Made by a program: the position numbers and the translations under genes
The notes under the pieces: model-generated
What the model saw: only the letters and a program-made list of their open reading frames with translations
The model's database searches: none
Told to the model about the DNA's origin: nothing
NCBI GenBank assembly: GCA_002428365.1
Contig: DIVW01000043.1
Location: 73,905-101,115, forward strand
DNA length: 27,211 nt
Source of the DNA: Propionibacteriaceae bacterium UBA6122
Lineage (GTDB): Bacteria; Actinomycetota; Actinomycetes; Propionibacteriales; Propionibacteriaceae
Direction of reading: 5' to 3'
In this document: positions 7,592 through 14,903 of the stretch, one piece after another
How the letters are laid out: the number at the start of each line of letters is the position of its first letter
Position numbering within the stretch: the first letter of the stretch is position 1

Positions 7592-8257
7592 GTGAGCAAT
7601 CCCCCAGCCTCCGAGCGACCCGGACTGCGCGTCGGCTACGTGCCCGGGGTCACGTTGACCAAATGGCGCACCGCCTGGGGCGAGCGGCTCCGCGGCACTC
7701 GGCTGGAGTTGGTTGAGGTCGAAACCGCCGAACAACGGCAAGTCTTGGACGCCGGAGTTGTCGATCTGTGTTTCGTCCGGCTGCCGATCGAGGAGACGGA
7801 CCTGCACCTGATTCGTCTCTACGAGGAAGCGCCGGTGGCCTGGGTATCGAAGAAGCACCCGGTGGCTGTCTTCGAGGAGGTGAGCCTGGCCGAACTGGCC
7901 GACGAAACCGTGCTCACTGACGCTTCGGCGGCGAGCCTGGATCTGGCTGGTGTCGGTGAGGCGGTGCTGCACGTGCCTCAGTCGGTCGCTCGCACCAATA
8001 GTCGACGCGACTTCGTCTACCGGCCGATCACCGATGCGCCGACCACCACCGTCGCGCTGGCCTGGCTGGTCAGCAACCAGAATGAACTCATCGAGGAGTT
8101 CATCGGCATCGTCCGCGGCCGGACGGCGAACAGCTCGCGCACTACTCAAGCCCGAGCCGCCAAACCAACCGAGAAGCCCGCCAAACCGGACAAACCAGCC
8201 AGCCGACAACAGCCACCTAGGCGCCCTGGCCAGCGTGGGCCCCGCCGACGCGGCTGA
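7592..8257 (+). CDS. LysR-type substrate-binding domain protein lacking the HTH
   Basis: The 221-residue product starts directly in a periplasmic-binding-protein type 2 fold (LRVGYVPGVTLTKW, then a VVDLCFVRLPI strand and an EAPVAWVSKKHPV hinge), as in the effector domain of LysR regulators. The N-terminal winged helix is missing and no alternative upstream frame supplies one, because DUF5997 occupies the divergent strand 54 bp away. The last 50 or so residues are a disordered Lys/Pro/Arg-rich tail. The GTG at 7592 is the only start before the fold and has no clear Shine-Dalgarno. It may sense a ligand and act with the HTH-like DUF5997 protein, which is inference. It is convergent with the FetB gene. 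Confidence 0.8.
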   Translation: MSNPPASERPGLRVGYVPGVTLTKWRTAWGERLRGTRLELVEVETAEQRQVLDAGVVDLCFVRLPIEETDLHLIRLYEEAPVAWVSKKHPVAVFEEVSLAELADETVLTDASAASLDLAGVGEAVLHVPQSVARTNSRRDFVYRPITDAPTTTVALAWLVSNQNELIEEFIGIVRGRTANSSRTTQARAAKPTEKPAKPDKPASRQQPPRRPGQRGPRRRG

Positions 8258-8273
8258 ACCAAAGCGTTGGCAC

Positions 8274-9068
8274 TCAGCCCTTGGTAACCAGCCGATCTAC
8301 CCGCAGTCGATGCCGGGGGTCGAACAGCCGACGAAACGCCAACTCCAACGACAACAAGCAGCCCAGAACCGTACTGCCCGCGATCACGAACATGATCAGG
8401 ATCTGGTAGCGAACCGCAGTCTGCGGAGCCGCACCGGCCAGGATCTGCCCGGTCATCATTCCGGGCAAGCTGACAATCCCCATCACGGCCATGCTGTTCA
8501 AGGTTGGGATCATGCCAGCACGCAACGCTTCGCGCAGCGGGCCGCGGGCAGCCTCCCGCCGAGTGGCCCCGAGAGCCAGCAGGCCCTCAATCTCGGCCCG
8601 ACCCGTTACCAGCCCGGCGGTGAAGCGGTCCACTGCCAGCGATACCCCGGTCAGCGAGTTGCCCAACACCATGCCAAGGATCGGCACCAGATACTGCGGC
8701 AGGTACCAGGGCTGAACGTCCAGAATTCCCTTGAGCACTAGCCCAGTGAGGAGCAGGGAACTCACCAGGATCGACACAAAGCTGTCCAGAAACAGCTGCG
8801 GGTAGGAGCGCCTCGGGCGGCCGGCCGCTGAATGCGCGGCCAGCAGGGTCATTACCAACCCGATTCCAAGCACCAGCCAAGGGTTCTGGAGGGAGAAAAC
8901 CCAGTCGAGGATCAGCCCCACCAGCAGTAACTGCACCACCATTCGTACCGTGGAGATGGCGATATCGCGCCCCAAGCCCAACCGCAGGCGCCAGGAGAGG
9001 CCCATCGACACCAGCATCAGCCCGGCGGCGAGGGCGAGCTGAAGGTCGCTGATCGGCAGGCTGTTCAT
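8274..9068 (-). CDS. fetB: FetB-type ABC transporter permease (UPF0014)
   Basis: This 264-residue membrane protein has about seven hydrophobic segments. The motif region EIEGLLALGATRREAARGPLREALRAGMIPTLN is followed by VGIVSLPGMMTGQILAG-type sequence, which is diagnostic of the FetB/YbbM permeases. In E. coli FetAB promotes iron export and resistance to oxidative stress. The ATG at 9066-9068 overlaps the TGA of the ATPase gene (ATGA), so translation is coupled; the frame extends upstream but only as antisense to the ATPase gene. Substrate in this organism is inferred from the family. Confidence 0.85.
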   Translation of the reverse strand: MNSLPISDLQLALAAGLMLVSMGLSWRLRLGLGRDIAISTVRMVVQLLLVGLILDWVFSLQNPWLVLGIGLVMTLLAAHSAAGRPRRSYPQLFLDSFVSILVSSLLLTGLVLKGILDVQPWYLPQYLVPILGMVLGNSLTGVSLAVDRFTAGLVTGRAEIEGLLALGATRREAARGPLREALRAGMIPTLNSMAVMGIVSLPGMMTGQILAGAAPQTAVRYQILIMFVIAGSTVLGCLLSLELAFRRLFDPRHRLRVDRLVTKG

Positions 9069-9727
9069 GGCTGCGCCATCGGCGGGTAAGGACCAGTGAC
9101 CGGTAGCACTGCGGTGCCCAGCCGACTCTGGCTCGCTGGGTCGTGGCCCACCCATACCAGCGCACGCTCCGGCGCTTGGCTCCAGCTGATGAGCATCCGC
9201 TCCACGGCGTCGGCCAACTCTGGGTCCAAAGCCGACGCCACCTCGTCGAGCAACAGCACGGTGGGCTCCAGCAGGAGCGCCCGCACCAATAGCACCGATT
9301 GAAGTTCGCCGCCGGATAGGTTTTCGGTGGGACTGGCCAGTAGTCCTGCCGGCCGTCCCAGCTCCGCCAGCAGCTCCTCAGCGGCCTCGGCTTTGAATTC
9401 CTTTCCCTTGTGAATAGCGAAGCCAAAGGGCGCGACGAGAGTGTCGGCGACGGTGCCTGCATGCAGCGCTGCCCGCTGTGGGACGTACATCACCTGGGCT
9501 CGATAAGCCGGCATCGACCATTCCTGCCGGGGGCGTCCACGGAACTCACAGCTGCCAGTGCTGAACTCGTCCAGCCCGGCGATAGCTCGCAACAGGACTG
9601 TCTTGCCGCTACCTGAGGGACCGTCCACCACCAGCCGCTCACCGGCGGACAACTCTAGGCAAAGGTCGTGCCACAGGGTTCGGTCTGCGAGCTCAACTGA
9701 CGCGTCGCGTACCGCCAACATTGCCAC
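9065..9727 (-). CDS. fetA: FetA-type ABC transporter ATP-binding protein
   Basis: This 220-residue ABC ATPase has Walker A GPSGSGKT (36-43), Q-loop Gln84 in YVPQR, signature LSGGE (137-141), Walker B LLLDE (158-162) and a switch His195. It energises the FetB permease encoded next on the same strand with a 4-bp overlap. The first codon is GTG at 9725-9727, chosen over ATG 9719-9721 because GGGGAGG sits 6 bases upstream of the GTG. Transport direction and substrate (probably iron export) are taken from the family. In a window with a peroxiredoxin and two flavin reductases this fits redox/iron homeostasis. Confidence 0.85.
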   Translation of the reverse strand: MAMLAVRDASVELADRTLWHDLCLELSAGERLVVDGPSGSGKTVLLRAIAGLDEFSTGSCEFRGRPRQEWSMPAYRAQVMYVPQRAALHAGTVADTLVAPFGFAIHKGKEFKAEAAEELLAELGRPAGLLASPTENLSGGELQSVLLVRALLLEPTVLLLDEVASALDPELADAVERMLISWSQAPERALVWVGHDPASQSRLGTAVLPVTGPYPPMAQP

Positions 9728-9912
9728 CTCAGACCTCCCCGACCTCAGTTGGTTTCAACCCCGGATGGCCCCGGCCTCACTGCCGGACCGAACAACTTGC
9801 GCCCATCATAAGCTCGGCCTAAGGGGCAGCTGAGGCGAGATTCGGGACTCTACTTACCCGCAGCTTTGGCATTCCGCTACCCACTTCGGGCCAGCCATGT
9901 CAGACTCTGGCC

Positions 9913-11772
9913 ATGGACGTCGAACTGCGCGAAATCCGGGACTTCCTCAGCAGTCATCCGCCCTACAACGTGTTGCCGGATCAGCTACTCGATCAGCTCC
10001 CCGCACGGATGCACCTGCGCTATTTTCGGCGCGGCACCACCATCGTCGAGCTGAACAAGCCGAACAACTCGCTGTTTATCCTGCGCTCTGGCGCGGTCGA
10101 CGTCTACCGCGAAGGCCGCGATCTGGTGGAGCGCGCCGATCCGGGCACCTCCTTCGGGACGTCCTCGGTGTTGAGCCACACGCCGTCGAAATATCGGATC
10201 GTCGCCATTGAGGATTCGCTGGTGTTGGTGATGCCAGGCGACGTTTTCCAGTACCTGCTCAACAAGGTCAGCGAGTTCGCCGACTACTTCAACACCGCAA
10301 ATTCGACGGTGATGAAGCGGGCTGTGGCCCAACTGGAGAACGACACCAGTGGACGCATCATTCTCAAGACCCGGGTCAGTGACCTGCTCAAGCGCGAGCC
10401 GATCACCGCCAGTGAAAACATCACGATCCGCCAGGCGGCCAAGCTGATGACTGAGCACAAGGTCTCGGCCCTGCTCATCGCCGAGGGCACCAAGATCCGC
10501 GGCATCGTCACCGACCGCGATCTGCGCAGCAAGGTGGTGGCCGCTGACCTCTCCCGCGAGGAGCCGATTACCGCGATCATGACCCGCAATCCGGTGACCA
10601 TTCCCCGCAACGCCCTGGCGTTCGAAGCGATGCTCGAGATGCTCGGCCGGGGCGTCCACCACCTTCCGGTCGTCGACGACGACAAGCTGATCGGCTTGGT
10701 CTCTTCTGGTGATCTGATGCGGCTAGAGACCGCCAACCCGGTGTTCCTGGTCGGCGACATCACCAAGCAGTCCTCCCCTGAGGGCCTGGCAAAGGTCAGC
10801 TCGCGGCTGCCAATGCTGGTCGCCCAGTTGATCGACCAGGACGCCAGCGCCAGTGAGATCCACCGCCTGGTGACCGCAGTGAGCGACGCCACCATTCACC
10901 GGCTGCTGCAGCTTGCCGAGGCTGAACAGGGCGCACCGCCGGTTCCCTATGAATGGCTCGTGCTCGGCTCCCAAGGACGCTACGAGCATGGCCTGGGCAG
11001 CGACCAGGATCACGTCCTGCTACTCGACGATGCCGCCACCGCCGAAGATGACCCCTACTTCGCCACGCTGGCCGAATACGTCACCGCTGGCATGGAGGCC
11101 TGCGGCTACCCCCGCTGCACCGGTGGAGTGATGGCTACCAACCCGCGCTGGCGGCAGACCGCGAAGGCCTGGCACGGCGACTTCCAGCATTGGATGGGCG
11201 AGCCAGATTCGGCTGCGGTGCTGCACGCGCAGATCTTCTTCGACTTCCGCTCGGTGCACGGCGGTTCGGCCCGGGCCGACGCCTTGCGCGACACCATTCG
11301 CAAGCTGGCCCCGAAGTCACCCCGCTTCCTCGGACATCTGGCGGCCCAGGCCGTCGAGCGACAACCACCGATCGGCTTCTTCCGCGGCTTCGTTGTCGAG
11401 CGGGGCGGTCGGCCACAGGCAACCTTTGATCTGAAGTCGGCGGTGCATTGCGTGGTCGAGCTGGTGCGGGTGATCTCCCTGGCCAATTCAGTGTCAGCGG
11501 TGAACACCGTCGAAAGGCTGCGTTCAGTGTCCGCAGCCGGAGCGATGACCGCAGATTCGGAAAGCTCGCTACTAGACGCCTTTGAGCTGATCACCTACCT
11601 GCGACTGCGTCACCAGGCCAGGCAGGTGAGCGCTGGCATTCCACCGGACAACCTCGTCTCACCAGATGACCTGTCGAGCCTGGAGAAGAAGCATCTGCGG
11701 GACGCGTTCGGCATCATCAAACGAGCCCAAGCCGGCTTCGCCTACCGCTACCAGACTCACCTGATGTCCTGA
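9913..11772 (+). CDS. cNMP-binding/CBS/DUF294 nucleotidyltransferase-like protein
   Basis: The 619-residue protein is made of four parts: a cyclic-nucleotide-binding-like beta barrel (about 25-125), two CBS motifs (about 155-275), a DUF294 nucleotidyltransferase-like domain and a DUF294 C-terminal helical domain. The NTase part has GSQGRYE (352-358) and SDQD (363-366), which give the metal-binding acidic pair Asp364/Asp366. The phosphate-binding cassette of the first domain reads FGTSSVLSHTPSKYR and lacks the canonical Glu, so cyclic-nucleotide binding is uncertain. Families with this architecture often sit beside an exonuclease and acetate genes. Here it overlaps the exonuclease by one base (TGATG), so the two are translationally coupled. 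The ATG has no strong ribosome binding site. The nucleotidyl acceptor is unknown. Confidence 0.85.
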   Translation: MDVELREIRDFLSSHPPYNVLPDQLLDQLPARMHLRYFRRGTTIVELNKPNNSLFILRSGAVDVYREGRDLVERADPGTSFGTSSVLSHTPSKYRIVAIEDSLVLVMPGDVFQYLLNKVSEFADYFNTANSTVMKRAVAQLENDTSGRIILKTRVSDLLKREPITASENITIRQAAKLMTEHKVSALLIAEGTKIRGIVTDRDLRSKVVAADLSREEPITAIMTRNPVTIPRNALAFEAMLEMLGRGVHHLPVVDDDKLIGLVSSGDLMRLETANPVFLVGDITKQSSPEGLAKVSSRLPMLVAQLIDQDASASEIHRLVTAVSDATIHRLLQLAEAEQGAPPVPYEWLVLGSQGRYEHGLGSDQDHVLLLDDAATAEDDPYFATLAEYVTAGMEACGYPRCTGGVMATNPRWRQTAKAWHGDFQHWMGEPDSAAVLHAQIFFDFRSVHGGSARADALRDTIRKLAPKSPRFLGHLAAQAVERQPPIGFFRGFVVERGGRPQATFDLKSAVHCVVELVRVISLANSVSAVNTVERLRSVSAAGAMTADSESSLLDAFELITYLRLRHQARQVSAGIPPDNLVSPDDLSSLEKKHLRDAFGIIKRAQAGFAYRYQTHLMS

Positions 11773-12455
11773 TGTGGTTCTCCAGCCAGTCCTGGCGGCA
11801 GGTTACCCAGGAGATTCCGGACGGCCCGATCCGGCGCTACGTCGTGGACCCGAAACCGGATCCGGCCACCCCGCTCACCGAGGCCAAAATGCTCGCGGTG
11901 GACCTGGAGACCACCGGCCTTGACCCGAAGACCGACCAGATCCTGAGCATCGGCTTCGTGCCGTTGGACGGGTTGGACATCAATCTGGCCGGAGCTGGAC
12001 GGATGCTGGTGCGGCCCACGGGAGGGGTGGGCGATAGCGCGCGAATCCACGGCCTCACCGACGATGCGCTGGCCGATGCCCGAGCTCCTGAAGCGGCGTT
12101 GGATCTGTTGTTCACCGCGCTGCAGGGACGGGTGCTGCTGGCTCACCACGCCGCCATCGAGACCGGCTTTCTGGGCATGACCTGTAACGCCATCCACGGC
12201 TTTCGTCCCCGCTTCACCGTGGTCGACACGCTCTCGCTGCAGTTTCGGCTACTCAGCCAAGGCTTCGACGACGAACCGCCGCAGGGCAGCCTGCGCTTGT
12301 GGAATGCCCGCAGCCAGTACGGCCTACCGCGCTACGCAGCTCACGATGCGCTCACCGACGCCTTGGCCTGCGGCGAGCTCTACCTGGCGCAGGTCGCCGA
12401 GCTTCAAGCCAAGAGCCTGCGGCAGCTCACCCTCAAAGCCGTCCTTAAGTACTAG
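11772..12455 (+). CDS. DEDDh 3'-5' exonuclease (DNA polymerase III epsilon-like)
   Basis: The 227-residue protein has exoI AVDLETTG (Asp44, Glu46) and exoIII HDALTDALA (His191, Asp196), typical of DEDDh exonucleases. In exoII the usual AHNxxFD reads AHHAAIE with Glu130 in place of Asp, a variant I associate with the subfamily paired with DUF294 proteins rather than the polymerase epsilon subunit. These enzymes remove nucleotides from 3' ends using two metal ions in the cytoplasm. The start overlaps the preceding stop, so it is co-expressed with the nucleotidyltransferase-like protein. Whether it degrades DNA, RNA or a nucleotide product of its partner is open. Confidence 0.85.
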   Translation: MWFSSQSWRQVTQEIPDGPIRRYVVDPKPDPATPLTEAKMLAVDLETTGLDPKTDQILSIGFVPLDGLDINLAGAGRMLVRPTGGVGDSARIHGLTDDALADARAPEAALDLLFTALQGRVLLAHHAAIETGFLGMTCNAIHGFRPRFTVVDTLSLQFRLLSQGFDDEPPQGSLRLWNARSQYGLPRYAAHDALTDALACGELYLAQVAELQAKSLRQLTLKAVLKY

Positions 12456-12490
12456 GTCGCAACACCTGACTGAGCCGCAATACAAGTTGG

Positions 12491-12522
12491 CTGAGTCCGT
12501 CGAAGCCCTTCGACAAGCTCAG
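12491..12522. repeat. Dispersed palindromic element CTGAG..GTCGAAG/CTTCGAC..CTCAG
   Basis: CTGAG-TCC-GTCGAAG (12491-12505) and CTTCGAC-AAG-CTCAG (12508-12522) form a hairpin with 5 and 7 bp stems around a 3x3 internal loop and a tight turn. It lies 36 bp after the exonuclease stop and could serve as its terminator. The right arm continues into the 19-bp tandem array, whose unit begins within it. The same element occurs at 15446-15487 and, as parts, at 5586-5610 and 27187-27210. Confidence 0.75.
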
Positions 12523-12619
12523 GGAACTGGGTGCGGCTCAGGGAACTGGGTGCAGCTCAGGGAACTGGGTGCAGCTCAGGGAACTGGGCGCGGCTCAGGG
12601 AACTGGGTGCGGCTCAGGA
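12517..12619. repeat. 19-bp tandem array, five full copies plus a partial
   Basis: Unit GCTCAGGGAACTGGGTGCG begins at 12517, 12536, 12555, 12574 and 12593, with only one- or two-base changes (GTGCA or GCGCG ends), and a partial unit at 12612-12619. The array is an expansion of the right arm of the dispersed palindrome. Its last unit and the partial unit encode the end of the thioesterase on the other strand, including the TGA at 12595-12597. Confidence 0.9.
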
Positions 12620-13059
12620 GGCTTCGGCGGGTCAGCGCGGGTGAAGAAGGGTGGGTTGTCCTCAATGGTGCGAGGGTGTCCATCGGGGTCGACCGCGACG
12701 TAGTAGAAGACCCCCTCAGTGACGAACTCGTGCTCAGTGGCGTAGCGGTGCACCAGATCGCGGGCCCAGACCTCGAGCCGGATCTCCATCGAGGTGCGAC
12801 CAACCTTGATCAGTTCGGCGTAGATGCAGATGGTCTGACCCACCGCCACCGGACGGCGGAACACCACCCCATTCACCGACACCGTCGCAGAGCGGCCCAT
12901 GGCAACCTCGCCTGCCATCAGCCCGGCGGCGATATCCATCTGAGATAGCAGCCAGCCACCGAAAACGTCCCCCCACGGATTGGTGTCGGCCGGCATGGCC
13001 AGGGTGCGCAAGACCAACATGCCGCGCGGCGCCCGTTTGATTGGATCCTCGGATTCCAT
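12595..13059 (-). CDS. YciA-type acyl-CoA thioesterase (hotdog fold)
   Basis: The 154-residue single hotdog domain has NPWGDVFGGWLLSQMD with Asn27 and Asp42, the catalytic signature of YciA-like acyl-CoA hydrolases. A VSVNGVVFRRPVAVGQ beta region and a final VTEGVFYYVAVD strand complete the fold. It hydrolyses acyl-CoA to free acid and CoA in the cytoplasm, with broad chain specificity in the family. The ATG at 13057-13059 has GGAGA 7 bases upstream. The last seven residues (EPHPVP and the stop) are read from the 19-bp tandem repeat, so the C-terminus has been rewritten by the array. It follows the TetR gene on the same strand by 56 bp, so it may be TetR-controlled. Confidence 0.9.
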   Translation of the reverse strand: MESEDPIKRAPRGMLVLRTLAMPADTNPWGDVFGGWLLSQMDIAAGLMAGEVAMGRSATVSVNGVVFRRPVAVGQTICIYAELIKVGRTSMEIRLEVWARDLVHRYATEHEFVTEGVFYYVAVDPDGHPRTIEDNPPFFTRADPPKPPEPHPVP

Positions 13060-13060
13060 C

Positions 13061-13111
13061 AGCGATTCTCCTATTCAGCTGCCTTGAGGTTACTGCCGCT
13101 GGCGAATCGCT
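13061..13111 (-). promoter_or_regulatory. 8-bp inverted repeat bracketing the thioesterase ribosome binding site
   Basis: In the mRNA, AGCGATTC (13111 to 13104) can pair with GAATCGCT (13068 to 13061), which ends 2 bases before the ATG. The GGAGA ribosome binding site lies immediately inside the 3' arm, in a 35-nt loop. It may affect translation or be chance. Confidence 0.3.
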
Positions 13112-13115
13112 CGAG

Positions 13116-13772
13116 CTAGCCAGCCTCTAGTTTCGCCTCGAAGGCAGCTATCAGCACGTCGAGCGTGGCGGCGAACTCGGCCGGGACGAACGGCCCCAGC
13201 TGCGCCAAGTAGCCAAGCAGTTCCGGCTCGATCGAGCCGAGGGTGCCTGCTGGTTCGCTCGGTCCTTCGCCACGTCCGGCCTGGGCCTGCCAGAGGTGCC
13301 CGAAGGCGAAGCCGACCACCAAAGAGCCGGCAGCGTGGACGAACTCCGAGGCGTGCTGAGGGGAGAAGCCCGCTCGCTTGAGCACCGCCACCATGCCTGC
13401 AGTACTGCTGGCTGCGGTATTGGAGTAGGCCGCTCCGCGAGCGATGAGCGGGATCGCCTGGGGGTGATCAAGCATCAACTCGAACAGCAGCCCCCACATC
13501 GCCCTGAGCTGGTTTTGCCAACCTTGAATCGACGGGTCTGGTTCGGGGAGTTGCTGCCAAAGCCGATCAGCGACGACGGCGAGAATCGCCTCCTTGTTGG
13601 CCAGATAGCGATAGATGGTCATCGGCTTGACGCCGATCGAATCGGCCAATGCCCGCATGGTCAGGCCTTCAAGGCCCACCTCGTCAATCATCGCCAGGGC
13701 GCTGGTGGCTATCTCGTCCACACTCACCGGGCGGCCGCGATCGCGCCGGGTCTCAGCGGGCTCCTCGGACAT
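13116..13772 (-). CDS. TetR/AcrR family transcriptional regulator
   Basis: The 218-residue protein has the N-terminal TetR helix-turn-helix: RGRPVSVDEIATSAL, then LTMRALADSIGVKPMTIYRYL with the usual Y-R-Y-L recognition helix. A C-terminal ligand and dimer domain follows. The ATG at 13770-13772 is chosen because AAGGAGG precedes it by 3 bases; the frame also opens at ATG 13793, which has no Shine-Dalgarno and adds 7 residues. It is divergent from a small membrane protein across a 33-bp palindrome, the expected operator for autoregulation and control of that gene. The ligand cannot be told from the sequence. The thioesterase downstream on the same strand may be co-transcribed. Confidence 0.85.
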   Translation of the reverse strand: MSEEPAETRRDRGRPVSVDEIATSALAMIDEVGLEGLTMRALADSIGVKPMTIYRYLANKEAILAVVADRLWQQLPEPDPSIQGWQNQLRAMWGLLFELMLDHPQAIPLIARGAAYSNTAASSTAGMVAVLKRAGFSPQHASEFVHAAGSLVVGFAFGHLWQAQAGRGEGPSEPAGTLGSIEPELLGYLAQLGPFVPAEFAATLDVLIAAFEAKLEAG

Positions 13773-13805
13773 CGTCCTCCTTGGGTTGACCATCAGGTAA
13801 AGCCT

Positions 13806-13838
13806 AGCGTAACGTCGTTACCGTAACAACGTTACGCT
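13806..13838. promoter_or_regulatory. 33-bp operator palindrome between tetR-type gene and membrane protein
   Basis: The sequence is symmetric about base 13822, with 15 of 16 pairs matching. The outer arms are AGCGTAACGT (13806-13815) and ACGTTACGCT (13829-13838), and the inner core is GTTAC-C-GTAAC (13817-13827). A second perfect 13-bp palindrome, GTAACGTCGTTAC (13809-13821), overlaps its left half, so two regulator dimers could bind overlapping sites. It lies in the 91-bp gap between the divergent starts and probably controls both. Confidence 0.75.
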
Positions 13839-13863
13839 CTACTCAAAGAGAGGTTCTTCCACC

Positions 13864-14214
13864 ATGTGGCTAACGGTCTTCGGTATCGCGGTGATCGCCC
13901 ACGGCATCATCACCGGCATTATCTGGGGAGTCCCCCTGCCCGCCGACGCGCCCTTCGACGCGGCCAACTCCTGGCTCCTCGGAGCGTCTCGCCCAGTCGC
14001 AGCCACCGTCGGACTGATCGTGGCCGCCGCCTTCATCGCGGCCGGCATCGCCACGCTCAGCGGAGCCAGTTGGTGGCCCTGGCTCGCCGTCATCGCTGGC
14101 GCCCTCGGGGCGGTCTTCATGGTGGTCTACTTCGACAAGTGGCTGATCGCCGGGGTGGCCATCAGTGCCGCCATCGCCATCGCTGGCCTGATCCCACTGC
14201 TGCCGCGCGGCTAG
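13864..14214 (+). CDS. Small integral membrane protein, four TM segments
   Basis: The 116-residue protein has about four hydrophobic helices (residues 3-22, 44-64, 68-90 and 95-114) and an Ala/Ile/Gly-rich composition. No family motif is recognised. It starts at ATG 13864, preceded by GAGAGG at 13848-13853, and is divergent from the TetR gene, with the operator palindrome in its promoter. Its expression is therefore probably induced by the TetR ligand, and a role in membrane stress or efflux is possible but not shown. Confidence 0.75.
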   Translation: MWLTVFGIAVIAHGIITGIIWGVPLPADAPFDAANSWLLGASRPVAATVGLIVAAAFIAAGIATLSGASWWPWLAVIAGALGAVFMVVYFDKWLIAGVAISAAIAIAGLIPLLPRG

Positions 14215-14255
14215 CCAGGTGCTCGGCCGAGGTTTCCCGAAGCTACCGCCGTCCT

Positions 14256-14903
14256 TTAGCCCACCGCAGTGGGCTGCGGGACGGCCGCGCCGACGCGTCC
14301 GGGCACTCGGCCGTCGGCCGAGCCCAGCGCGGCCACCGTGCCCAACCACTTCTCCCGGGCTGGCGCCGCCGACCCCCGAACCGGGTTGAACCTGGTCACC
14401 CCGACGGTCTTGATGCCGCAGTAGCCAAGGGTGGCCGTGCGCAGCGAGACGATGGCCGCATCGCGGTAGGCGAGCAGGTTGTAGAAACCGGGGGTGTCGT
14501 GAGTCATCACCAACCGCGCCGTCCGTCCGCTCAGCAGCTTCTCCCAGCGGACGCCAACGCCGTAGCGAAAGGCAACTCCCGACAGGAAGGTCCGATCGAT
14601 CCAGCTCTTGAGCACCGCTGGGTAGGTGCCCCACCACTGGGGGAAGAACATCACCACATGCTCGGCCCAGAGCAGGTCAGCGACGTCTTCGGCCACTCCG
14701 ACTTCGAGGTGTCCCAGTTCGGCATCGCTGGCCCGCAACTGCTCCCGCGAGACCGGGTAGGCCGGTGGCTCTTCGGCCAAATCCCGCACCCGCACTTCAC
14801 CGCCGGCGGCCTCGGCGGCGTTGGCATAGCGGCGGGCCAACTCGTGGTTGAGGCTGCCTGCGATCGGGTGGCCGACGACGACCAGGATGCGACGAGGACT
14901 CAT
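14256..14903 (-). CDS. Flavodoxin-fold NAD(P)H quinone oxidoreductase (Flavodoxin_2)
   Basis: The 215-residue protein opens with RRILVVVGHPIAGSLNHELA, the FMN/FAD-phosphate loop of the NQO1/MdaB/YwrO family. It contains FFPQWWGTYPAVLKSWIDRTF, a strongly conserved family block. Such enzymes make two-electron reductions of quinones and nitro or azo compounds, protecting against redox cycling. It overlaps the MarR gene by ATGA and so forms an operon controlled by MarR. A direct regulator-substrate link (MarR sensing a quinone) is inference. The C-terminus (VGAAVPQPTAVG) is low-complexity. Confidence 0.85.
   Translation of the reverse strand: MSPRRILVVVGHPIAGSLNHELARRYANAAEAAGGEVRVRDLAEEPPAYPVSREQLRASDAELGHLEVGVAEDVADLLWAEHVVMFFPQWWGTYPAVLKSWIDRTFLSGVAFRYGVGVRWEKLLSGRTARLVMTHDTPGFYNLLAYRDAAIVSLRTATLGYCGIKTVGVTRFNPVRGSAAPAREKWLGTVAALGSADGRVPGRVGAAVPQPTAVG

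Noticed and set aside
7538..8209. N-terminal extension of the DUF5997 frame up to 8209
   Set aside because: It is antisense to the LysR-like gene, is not family-like, and the DUF5997 similarity begins at the ATG at 7537.
12517..12619. Tandem repeat array as a CRISPR
   Set aside because: Units are 19 bp and contiguous with no spacers, and no cas genes are present.
13773..13793. Upstream ATG (13793) for the TetR gene
   Set aside because: No Shine-Dalgarno there, whereas AAGGAGG precedes the ATG at 13772.
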